From Ahrensia kielensis DSM 5890 (GTDB lineage Bacteria; Pseudomonadota; Alphaproteobacteria; Rhizobiales; Rhizobiaceae): a stretch of DNA of 64,000 nt. The notes under the pieces are model-generated. The model had not been told where the DNA came from. It saw only the letters and a list, made by a program, of their open reading frames with translations, and did not search any database. Within the stretch, counting starts at the first letter, position 1; every line of letters begins with the position of its first letter. Positions 54,673-62,427 of this stretch are shown piece by piece. A program made the position numbers and the translations under genes. The stretch covers positions 248,001 to 312,000 of the forward strand of contig NZ_KB894529.1 of the NCBI RefSeq assembly GCF_000374465.1. Direction: 5' to 3'.

Positions 54673-56085
54673 TTAAGCAACTTTACTTTTGCGTTTCTCG
54701 CCGCGCGCCCAACGTGAAGGACCGCCATTTGGATCAGCAACCTTGAAGCGTTTACCTTGGCTTACGCGCTTTTTGCTTTTGGCTTTAGGTTGAGCGTCAC
54801 CCTGCTCACCGCTTTTACCTGGCGCACCAATGTCGGCAACGCTGCGACGGCCACGATGACCTTGAGCGCCCCCAGAGCGTTTGCGACCCTGACCGCTTGG
54901 CGCTCCGCCACGTCCTTTTTTCTCAGGCTTAAAGCCAGCAGGTGGAGCCTCACCGCTTGCAATCGTAATTTTCATGCCCATCAGCTTTTCAATGGCTTGA
55001 AGCAGATGAATCTCATCAGGCGCACAAAATGCTACAGCCTGACCTTCCGCGCCAGCACGTGCTGTACGGCCGATACGGTGCACATAAGCTTCTGCAACTT
55101 CCGGTAAATCATAGTTGAAGACGTGGGAAACACCAGAAATATCGATGCCGCGTGCTGCAACATCCGTCGCAACCAAAACTTGGGCTTTGCCAGATTTAAA
55201 ATCTTTGATTGCCCGTTCGCGCTGATTTTGGCTTTTGTTACCGTGAATTGATTCAGCAGCAAAACCACGTTCAACCAAATGACGCTTTAGCTTTTCAGCG
55301 CCGTGTTTTGTGCGTGAGAAGACAAGCGACAGGCCCTCGCCTTTCGCTGTAAGTAAGTCTTTTAGCAAGTCAGCCTTAGAGCGTCCTGAAATATGATGCA
55401 CAGATTGCGTGATCTTATCAGCAGCTTTACCTGGAGGTGAAACCTGCACTCGAACTGGATCATTCAAATATGCACCAGCTAGATCATTGATCTGTTTAGG
55501 CATCGTTGCAGAGAACAAAAGCGTTGTGCGTGGCACAGCAAGCATTTTCGCAATTCTTTTGAGCGGCACAATAAAGCCCAGATCAAGCATTTGATCGGCT
55601 TCATCGAGGACAAGATATTTAACTTGGTTCAGGCTGACCGCTTTACGCTCGATCAAGTCCAGCAAGCGACCCGGTGTTGCAACAAGAATATCGCAGCCAG
55701 GTGTAAGGTTCCGCGCCTGAATGTTGATTGACGCACCGCCAACAACAACTTGCACACGTAGATGCGAGTGACGCACATATGAACGTAAATTAGCGTTGAT
55801 TTGATTTGCAAGCTCGCGTGTCGGCGCAAGAATGAGCGCGCGGCATGTTTTTGGCTCAGGCTTTTTGCCTACAGAAATCAAGTTCTCAATAAGAGGCAGG
55901 CCAAAAGCTGCTGTCTTGCCAGTACCTGTTTGTGCCAAGCCCATGATATCATGGCCCTTCAGGATGAGCGGAATACACTGCTCCTGAATTGGCGTTGGTG
56001 TTTCATAACCAAGCTGACTTAGTGTTTTTGTAATCGACTCTGAAAGACCTAAGTCTGCAAAAGTCGTTGCGTGTTCGTTTGTCAA
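54673..56085 (-). CDS. DEAD-box RNA helicase (RhlE-like)
   Basis: A 470-residue DEAD-box protein. The Q motif ETPTPIQEQCIP, motif I AQTGTGKTAAFG, PTRELANQI, motif II LDEAD, motif III FSATMP, and VI HRIGRTARAG are intact. The C-terminal tail is basic and Gly/Ser/Lys-rich (GRKRSGGAQGHRGRRSVADI), suited to RNA contact. It remodels RNA, for example in ribosome assembly or cold adaptation. A TTG at 56085 with AAGG before it gives the family-like N-terminus TNEHATTFADLGLS; an ATG at 56130 would add 15 residues. The cold-shock gene lies divergently upstream. Confidence 0.94.
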   Translation of the reverse strand: MTNEHATTFADLGLSESITKTLSQLGYETPTPIQEQCIPLILKGHDIMGLAQTGTGKTAAFGLPLIENLISVGKKPEPKTCRALILAPTRELANQINANLRSYVRHSHLRVQVVVGGASINIQARNLTPGCDILVATPGRLLDLIERKAVSLNQVKYLVLDEADQMLDLGFIVPLKRIAKMLAVPRTTLLFSATMPKQINDLAGAYLNDPVRVQVSPPGKAADKITQSVHHISGRSKADLLKDLLTAKGEGLSLVFSRTKHGAEKLKRHLVERGFAAESIHGNKSQNQRERAIKDFKSGKAQVLVATDVAARGIDISGVSHVFNYDLPEVAEAYVHRIGRTARAGAEGQAVAFCAPDEIHLLQAIEKLMGMKITIASGEAPPAGFKPEKKGRGGAPSGQGRKRSGGAQGHRGRRSVADIGAPGKSGEQGDAQPKAKSKKRVSQGKRFKVADPNGGPSRWARGEKRKSKVA

Positions 56086-56575
56086 AATGACATACCTTTC
56101 AAATCGGCGCGCAAATGCGGCCGAATACAATTAGAAAGCATCAACACCAATGAGTGCTCATACAGTCTCTTGCGGTTGCGGGATGAAGCTCACAAACGGA
56201 CCGGATGTCCATTCGCCGTTTACCCGACAGAACCCCGCGTGAAATGGGAACTTGGTTTTTAATATGCCGGTCTAATTAGATCCGGTGTTAAATTGGCTCG
56301 AACAATAAATAAGTTGTTTCGATTAGCTTTTGTTTGAAAAGCGTTGCTCACGCGGCAACTACCAATAATCGCTATATCGGTTGCCTGATGCCGAAAGTCA
56401 AGCTGGATGATTGCATGGCAGATAGATCACGATTTCATAACTCAATTGCAAACCACTTGTAACAGTTCACAATATATGGCTAATCTTGGGTCTATATCGT
56501 GTGATGGAATAGATATAGCTTAAGTATTTCACGAGTGTGAAGCACGCATAACTCCCTTCCTATACATCGATTAAG

Positions 56576-56604
56576 GCGGCATATTTGCCGCAAACCTGTT
56601 TGCG
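56576..56604 (+). promoter_or_regulatory. Two overlapping, mutually exclusive hairpins in the cold-shock mRNA leader
   Basis: The 490-bp gap upstream of csp holds no gene. Just before the GAAGAGG ribosome site, GCGGCA-TATT-TGCCGC (56576-56591) and GCAAAC/GTTTGC within CGCAAACCTGTTTGCG (56589-56604) share three bases, so both cannot be full at once. A temperature-dependent switch is conceivable as in other csp leaders; this is inference. Confidence 0.4.
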
Positions 56605-56625
56605 AAAAGTTGAAGAGGATTTCTG

Positions 56626-56835
56626 ATGGCAAGCGGCACAGTAAAATGGTTCAACACCACAAAAGGTTATGGCTTCATCGAACCTGATGATGGCAGCAAT
56701 GATGTGTTTGTGCATATTAGCGCTGTCCAACAAGCTGGCATGCAGTCCCTAACCGAAGGACAAAAAGTCAAATTTGAGTTGGTTCAAGATGAACGCTCTG
56801 GAAAAACTGCAGCAGGCAATTTAAGCACAGCTTAG
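56626..56835 (+). CDS. Cold-shock domain protein
   Basis: A 69-residue CspA-family protein with RNP-1 (KGYGFIEP) and RNP-2 (VFVHIS) motifs and conserved aromatic residues of the OB fold ([13 protein letters not shown]). It binds single-stranded RNA/DNA and melts mRNA structure. GAAGAGG precedes the ATG. The long leader fits post-transcriptional control. Which of the alphaproteobacterial Csp paralogues it is cannot be told. Confidence 0.96.
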   Translation: MASGTVKWFNTTKGYGFIEPDDGSNDVFVHISAVQQAGMQSLTEGQKVKFELVQDERSGKTAAGNLSTA

Positions 56836-56951
56836 TCAGCCGGTCTGCACCATACTCAGCTAAATTGAACTTGGCTGCTTATTCACGTCTTTGTCACTGG
56901 CGGCATTGGCGCATGTGTTCTACGTTTTGAAAACCTGAACCGAGGCGCACT

Positions 56952-57566
56952 ATGACAACGATTGACTATTACTTTTATTCTGCTTCACCATTCACCTATC
57001 TTGGCCATCAAGCGATTGTTGATGTTGCAGAAAAACAAGGGGCCACGCTCAATGTGAAGCCCGTCATTTTGATGGCACTGTGGGCTGTATCAGGCGCTGT
57101 ACCACCGGCTCAAAGACCTGCCGTTCGTCAACGTTACCGTCTGATCGAATTACAACGCGTCGCAGATTTCAGAGGTTTGCCGATCAATAAACAGCCAGCA
57201 CATTTTCCCGTCGATGCCACAGTGGCAGACTGTTCAATTGCAGCAATCATTTCAGCTGGTGCGAACCCGCTCACTTATATGCGTGATTTGTTCGCCGCAA
57301 CATGGGCCAATGAGCAAGATATTTCTGATGAAGCGACACTGGCTGAGCTTTTGAAGAAAAACGGGTTTGACTCAGATGAGATCTTAACCGCTGCGAAAAG
57401 TGAAACTGTGGCTGCTATCCGCGAGCAAAATACCAAGGATGCTATTGACGCAGATGCGATTGGTGTTCCAGCTTACGTTGTCAAAGGCGAAGTCTTCTGG
57501 GGGCAAGACCGGATTGAAATGCTTGACCACATGCTCGCAAGCGGCCGCTCTCCTTTTGCGCCCTAG
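56952..57566 (+). CDS. 2-hydroxychromene-2-carboxylate isomerase family (DsbA-like thioredoxin fold)
   Basis: A 204-residue DsbA/GST-kappa-fold protein. YYFYSASPFTYLGH has Ser in place of the redox CxxC, which is typical of HCCA isomerases, and the C-terminal AIGVPAYVVKGEVFWGQDRI holds the cis-Pro loop. The family isomerises chromene carboxylates in naphthalene breakdown with glutathione; in organisms without that pathway the role is unknown. It stands alone between csp and the S24-type regulator. Confidence 0.88.
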   Translation: MTTIDYYFYSASPFTYLGHQAIVDVAEKQGATLNVKPVILMALWAVSGAVPPAQRPAVRQRYRLIELQRVADFRGLPINKQPAHFPVDATVADCSIAAIISAGANPLTYMRDLFAATWANEQDISDEATLAELLKKNGFDSDEILTAAKSETVAAIREQNTKDAIDADAIGVPAYVVKGEVFWGQDRIEMLDHMLASGRSPFAP

Positions 57567-57642
57567 GCGACATAAATAACACTTGTGTGACTGTTCATTT
57601 AAAGGTATTTATTCCTTTATCCCGAAGTTTCAGGATTAACCC

Positions 57643-58338
57643 ATGCTATCTCACGAACGCATCTGGCGGGCGATTGATCGTCTAGCAGAGGCACATGATC
57701 TAACCCCATCCGGCCTTGCCAAGCGCGCAGGGTTGGACTCAACGACGTTTAATAAATCCAAACGATTTGCCTCTGATGGACGCGCGCGCTGGCCTTCCAC
57801 TGAATCCTTATCGAAAATCATAGAAGCAACCGGTGCGAGCCTACGCGAGTTTACAAATCTCGTTGATGGGGCTGGTGGGAACTATACTCAGTCAATCACC
57901 AGTGCAGATGCTGGGCTAGCCGAACCCAACCGCCCGTATCATATGAGTTTGCGCGATGTGCCTGTGGTTGGCATGGCGCAAGCTGGCGGCGGTGGTTTTT
58001 TTGATGATGCAGGCTTTCCTGCTGGACAAGGATGGGACCAAGTACAACTTCCTGGCGCGGATGCCGACAACAACACCTATGCGCTTGAAATTACTGGCGA
58101 CAGCATGTTGCCGCTTTACCGCGAGGGTGATGTGGTGATCGTCTCACCAACAGCGTCGGTTCGCAAAGACGACCGCGTTGTTGCCAAAACGATTGACGGC
58201 GAAGTGATGGCCAAAATCTTAAAGCGGAAAACAGCCACCTCTATCGAGCTGTCCTCAATAAACAGCGATTATGAAGATCGATCATTTGCGATCACTGATA
58301 TTGAGTGGATGGCACGCATATTATGGGCCAGCCAATAA
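57643..58338 (+). CDS. HTH regulator with LexA-like S24 peptidase domain
   Basis: A 231-residue protein. Residues 1-75 are an XRE-like helix-turn-helix (LTPSGLAKRAGLDSTTFNKS). Residues about 105-225 are an S24 domain with the Ser of EITGDSMLPLYREGD and the Lys of DRVVAKTIDGEVMAKIL, and a possible cleavage bond Ala-Gly in GMAQAGGGGFF. It resembles phage CI but is conserved in Rhizobiales chromosomes and lies among housekeeping genes. Self-cleavage under stress is possible but not shown. Confidence 0.87.
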   Translation: MLSHERIWRAIDRLAEAHDLTPSGLAKRAGLDSTTFNKSKRFASDGRARWPSTESLSKIIEATGASLREFTNLVDGAGGNYTQSITSADAGLAEPNRPYHMSLRDVPVVGMAQAGGGGFFDDAGFPAGQGWDQVQLPGADADNNTYALEITGDSMLPLYREGDVVIVSPTASVRKDDRVVAKTIDGEVMAKILKRKTATSIELSSINSDYEDRSFAITDIEWMARILWASQ

Positions 58339-58401
58339 TTACATAAACATTGAAAAGCCGATTTGTCTCCCCATCTCAATACTAAAGACATTGGAGCAAT
58401 C

Positions 58402-58710
58402 ATGGCAAAACCCGTAACGATTACAATCTCTCATGAACTTGGCAAAGACGCTGCGAAATCACGCATTGATGGCGGATTTCAAAAAGTTGGTGACCGGCTT
58501 GGTTTTGGTCTCTCAATCAATCAGCGCTGGGAAAGTGACACCATGCATTTTGATGCCCGCGCTATGGGCCAAACCATTGAGGGCAGCTTGGATGTGCACG
58601 AAACAAATGTCATCATTACCGTCATGCTACCACTGCTTCTTGCAGGCATGGCCGAAACTATAAAAGCTAAGCTTCAAAAAGAAAGCACCTTACTTCTGGA
58701 AAGGAAATAA
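58402..58710 (+). CDS. Polyhydroxyalkanoic acid system family protein
   Basis: A 102-residue protein of the PHA_gran_rgn type: VTITISHELGKDAAKSRIDG, GFQKVGDRLGFGLSINQRWE and LPLLLAGMAETIKAKLQKES. Members are linked to PHA granules. Start at 58402 follows GGAG; the frame to 58363 is unlikely. Its 3' end is part of the hairpin that terminates lysK. Confidence 0.85.
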   Translation: MAKPVTITISHELGKDAAKSRIDGGFQKVGDRLGFGLSINQRWESDTMHFDARAMGQTIEGSLDVHETNVIITVMLPLLLAGMAETIKAKLQKESTLLLERK

Positions 58711-58717
58711 GGTGCTT
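58683..58717 (-). terminator. lysK terminator overlapping the PHA-system gene end
   Basis: A perfect 10-pair stem AAGCACCTTA/TAAGGTGCTT; on the minus strand it is followed by TCTTTTT, so it acts for lysK. The T-tract is absent on the plus strand. Confidence 0.6.
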
Positions 58718-58745
58718 AAACTCTAGTGCAGTTCAGATGAACGCT

Positions 58746-60416
58746 TTAGTTGTGCTCAGCGTAGAGCGAGCCATCTAAAGCGCTGGCAATAAGATTTGCC
58801 GTTTCTTTGACGCCATATAGAGCGGCAAAGGACCCAAAACGGGGGCCGCGCTCCTGACCAAGCAAAATACGGTAAAGTGCGTTGAACCACTCACCCGTAA
58901 CGGCTGGCGAACCATCTGGTGCCGTTTTCTTAGGGTCGTGATAGCGTGCATATTTACGGCCAACACTCAAAACAGCATCCTGTATTATTGCGCCGTCCGC
59001 ATCTTCTGCGAGTGTTTCAAAAACTTTGTGTAGATCGTTTAAAGCTGCGCGCTCTTCATTATCTGGCTTTGAGAACTGCTTGGTCGGTTTAACAAAATCA
59101 TTGAAATAGCGGATCGCAAAATCTGCAAGCTCATCCAGCTTCGGATGCGTTTCTGCTGTAACACCGGGCGCATAGCGAGAGATGAACCCCCACAAGACAT
59201 CGCGGTTACTTGCGTTAGATGCGCTTACCAAATTCAACAACATCGAGAATGGCACGGGCATGTCAATCTGAGGAAGATTGCCTGAATGAATATGCCAGAC
59301 TGGATTGTTTAGTTTTCCAGCATCATCTTGGCGCTCAAATGCGGACGCAAAAGAAAAATACTCGTCAACGGCTTTAGGAATAACATCAAAAAACAGACGT
59401 TTTGCCGTGCGTGGCTTCTGGAACATATACAGCGCCAGACTTTCCGTTGGCGCATAAGTCAGCCATTCATCGATTGTCAGACCATTGCCTTTGGATTTAG
59501 AAATTTTCTGACCTTGATCATCCAAGAACAACTCGTAAATGAAATGTTCCGGTGCTTTGCCGCCAAGCGCATTACAAATACGGTCATAGATAACTGAGTT
59601 GGCCGCATGGTCTTTTCCATACATTTCAAAATGCACGTCAAGGGCCGCCCAACGCATGCCAAAATCAGGCTTCCATTGAAGCTTCACATTGCCGCCTTTA
59701 ACAGACAATGTTGTCTCTTCGCCCTCTTCATCATCAAATGTAATTGTGCCAGCCTCGGCATCAATTGATTTCATTGGCACATAAAGAACGCGGCCAGATT
59801 TTGGTGAAATCGGAAGGAATGGTGAATAGGTTGCCTGACGCTCTTCGCCTAGGGTCGGCAACATGATCGACATAATTTTATCGTAGTTCTTAAGCGCATT
59901 CATAAGCGCATCATCGAACTTGCCCGACTTGTAATATTCCGTTGAGCTGGCGAACTCATAATCAAAACCAAACTGATCCAAGAAACGGCGCAACATCGCA
60001 TTGTTATGATGCCCAAAGCTCTCATAGTCACCGCCAAACGGGTTAGGCACCGCCGTTAAAGGCATGTGCAGATACGGCTCCAACGCTTTTGTATCGGGTA
60101 CATTTTCAGGAATTTTGCGCATGCCGTCCATATCATCAGAAAAGCAGATGAGTTTTGTCGCGACTTTATCTTCAGTCAAAAGACGGAACGCTGTGCGTAC
60201 CATTGTGGTGCGCGCGACTTCTCCGAATGTTCCAATGTGCGGCAAGCCGGATGGGCCATAGCCTGTTTCGAAAAGAACAGTTTCTGGAAAACCTGTTTTC
60301 TCAAAACGCTTTGTTATCTTCCGCGCCTCTTCAAACGGCCAAGCCTTGCTCACCTTGGCGGCTTCAATAGCTGCTGGTGTTATATCAAGAATAGGCAAAG
60401 CCGGATTGGCACTCAT
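58746..60416 (-). CDS. lysK: Lysyl-tRNA synthetase, class I
   Basis: A 556-residue class I LysRS. The HIGH motif is [14 protein letters not shown] and KMSKS is [12 protein letters not shown]. Class I LysRS is typical of archaea and alphaproteobacteria, whereas most bacteria use class II. The protein charges tRNA-Lys. The ATG at 60416 ([10 protein letters not shown]) matches relatives; the frame from 60470 adds 18 unrelated residues. It is unlinked to other translation genes here. Confidence 0.96.
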   Translation of the reverse strand: MSANPALPILDITPAAIEAAKVSKAWPFEEARKITKRFEKTGFPETVLFETGYGPSGLPHIGTFGEVARTTMVRTAFRLLTEDKVATKLICFSDDMDGMRKIPENVPDTKALEPYLHMPLTAVPNPFGGDYESFGHHNNAMLRRFLDQFGFDYEFASSTEYYKSGKFDDALMNALKNYDKIMSIMLPTLGEERQATYSPFLPISPKSGRVLYVPMKSIDAEAGTITFDDEEGEETTLSVKGGNVKLQWKPDFGMRWAALDVHFEMYGKDHAANSVIYDRICNALGGKAPEHFIYELFLDDQGQKISKSKGNGLTIDEWLTYAPTESLALYMFQKPRTAKRLFFDVIPKAVDEYFSFASAFERQDDAGKLNNPVWHIHSGNLPQIDMPVPFSMLLNLVSASNASNRDVLWGFISRYAPGVTAETHPKLDELADFAIRYFNDFVKPTKQFSKPDNEERAALNDLHKVFETLAEDADGAIIQDAVLSVGRKYARYHDPKKTAPDGSPAVTGEWFNALYRILLGQERGPRFGSFAALYGVKETANLIASALDGSLYAEHN

Positions 60417-60647
60417 GTTAAAATTCCTAGGTTTGAAACTGCGCGATTTCCTACCCCATCGTTGCCGCAATGAGAAGGGCCAATATCAGAACTGCGTAAC
60501 AATGGCGCGTGCGAACGCCTCAAAAGCATTGAGATTGCCGCCAAACACATGCCTAGCACAAACACGGCGCCATATATTCAACACCTTGTGATTTGCAATC
60601 AGTAGGTGAAATATCGGAAAAGGGTTTGAAAAATAAGGAATAAAGCC

Positions 60648-61445
60648 GTGTCAGAAGCGACCATTAGACTTGCAGCTTTTTTGAGCATCTTCACCGCAAT
60701 GGCGATTTATGAATTATGGTCGCCAAAGCTGGAGCGCGCAGAAATGACGGGCGCGCTTAAATCACGGCGCTGGCTAATCAATCTCTCCATGGTAATTATT
60801 TCATCGATATTTCTGCGCATTCTTTTTCCTGCGGCTGCCGTCGGCACAGCCATTTGGGCACAATCCAACGGATATGGGTTATTTAACAATGTTAATGCGC
60901 CTAAGCTTCTCATTGGCTTACTGTGCTTTGTGGTGCTTGATTTTTCTGTCTGGCTTGAACATTTCGCCAGTCATAAAATACCGCTGCTATGGCGTATTCA
61001 CCGCATGCATCACAGTGATCAGGGGTTTGACCTTACGACCGCTTTACGCTTTCACCCTTTGGAGATCGTACTCTCAATGGTGTGGAAAGCGGCTATCATC
61101 ATTCTTCTTGGAGCGCCGGTTTTTGCCGTTCTCGTTTTTGAAATTGTACTGAATGGCATGGCCATGTTCAACCATGCCAATGCACGTTTGCCAAAGCGGC
61201 TGGATACTGTGCTGCGCAAACTGGTGGTAACACCAGATATGCACCGCGTGCATCATTCAACGATCAACAAGGAAACGGATTCGAACTACGGCTTCAATTT
61301 TTCCTTCTGGGACCGCATATTTTCAACCTATATCGCGCAGCCTAGCCTTGGTCATAAAGATATGAAAATTGGCCTTAATGATTTCCAAGGCGCAAAAACA
61401 TCAAACTTGAAATGGGCATTATTATTGCCGTTTCGCAAAGGTTAG
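60648..61445 (+). CDS. Sterol desaturase/fatty acid hydroxylase family protein
   Basis: A 265-residue membrane protein starting at GTG. The di-iron His clusters are HFASHKIPLLWRIHRMHH (HxxxH plus HRMHH), a central NHAN and TPDMHRVHHS (HRVHH), with four or five helices. Members hydroxylate or desaturate lipids; bacterial substrates include ornithine lipids, carotenoids and alkylglycerols. It ends overlapping the convergent binding-protein gene stop by four bases. Confidence 0.93.
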   Translation: MSEATIRLAAFLSIFTAMAIYELWSPKLERAEMTGALKSRRWLINLSMVIISSIFLRILFPAAAVGTAIWAQSNGYGLFNNVNAPKLLIGLLCFVVLDFSVWLEHFASHKIPLLWRIHRMHHSDQGFDLTTALRFHPLEIVLSMVWKAAIIILLGAPVFAVLVFEIVLNGMAMFNHANARLPKRLDTVLRKLVVTPDMHRVHHSTINKETDSNYGFNFSFWDRIFSTYIAQPSLGHKDMKIGLNDFQGAKTSNLKWALLLPFRKG

Positions 61446-62329
61446 AAATTTTGACCATGCGGGCTGATTGGAAAATAACGTTGATAGATTTCTTTGTATT
61501 TTCCAGTTTGCTCCAGATTTTTCATAGCAGCATCAATCGCAACGCTTAAATCCACATCCTGCTTGCGTGTGACAACGGCCATACCGATACCAAAATAATA
61601 TTCTGAGTAATAAGGGCCGCTTAAATAGGTGCAGCAATTTTCTGCTTTTGTCGATGACAACCAAAATGAAGCCGAGACACCATCAACAAAAGCCAGATCG
61701 ACCTCACTGCTTTTTACCGCGCTATAAACATCTTGAATGCCGCCCATAGGTACAATTTCAACGTCTTTGAAATTGGCTTTGAGCATTGCTGCATGGGCTG
61801 AATTTGCAACGGCAGCAATTTTCTTTCCTTTGAGTGAGCTTACAAAACTTTTGCCCGATAATTCTTCGGCGCTTTTATTGGCAATAAAGCGTGCCGGAAA
61901 CTTAAAATAGCTATGGCTCAAATTGTAAGTAGCACGTTTTTCGGCTGTAATTGCTGTGCCCGCAATAATCGCCTCACCGCGTCGCGCTTCAAGCGCGGGT
62001 TCAAGGTCTGCCCAAGGCAATGCTTGAATTTCACATTTCGCTGATATCTTGAGTTCAGTGCAAATCGCGCGAGCTAAATCCACATTAAAGCCGGTTGGTT
62101 TTTTATTGGCGTCAGCAAAATTGAACGGTGGGAAATCAAGGCTTGTTAAAAACCGAAGACGTGGCAACCCCGCTAATGAAGGTGCAGTGATGCGCCATTC
62201 GGGGTCATAATATGTCGGTGTTTGCGCTTGAACTGGGGAAAGCTCGCCCCCCAAGAAGAAAGTAAGCGCAGTGATAAATTTTACTCCACTCTTCAATAAA
62301 ACAGCCCTTTTTACTCGTATATTGAACAT
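61442..62329 (-). CDS. Family 3 extracellular solute-binding protein (amino-acid type)
   Basis: A 295-residue protein with a signal peptide (TALTFFLGGELSPVQAQ) and both lobes of the SBP_bac_3 fold: FLTSLDFPPFNFADANKKPT, GFNVDLARAICTELKI, then the hinge and SEVDLAFVDGVSASFWLS. Binding residues Arg in ITAEKRATYNLS and Asp in DLAFVDG fit amino acid ligands. No permease or ATPase gene is adjacent, so it may serve a transporter encoded elsewhere or be a sensor. Ligand unknown. Confidence 0.88.
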   Translation of the reverse strand: MFNIRVKRAVLLKSGVKFITALTFFLGGELSPVQAQTPTYYDPEWRITAPSLAGLPRLRFLTSLDFPPFNFADANKKPTGFNVDLARAICTELKISAKCEIQALPWADLEPALEARRGEAIIAGTAITAEKRATYNLSHSYFKFPARFIANKSAEELSGKSFVSSLKGKKIAAVANSAHAAMLKANFKDVEIVPMGGIQDVYSAVKSSEVDLAFVDGVSASFWLSSTKAENCCTYLSGPYYSEYYFGIGMAVVTRKQDVDLSVAIDAAMKNLEQTGKYKEIYQRYFPISPHGQNF

Positions 62330-62427
62330 TATTTAAAAATTTACTTTACGTTAACTAAAATTGAAGGTTTACTAAATTCGAAGTTGTTTGTGTACCGCAG
62401 TATATGAGTACAAGTAAGGAATAGCGC

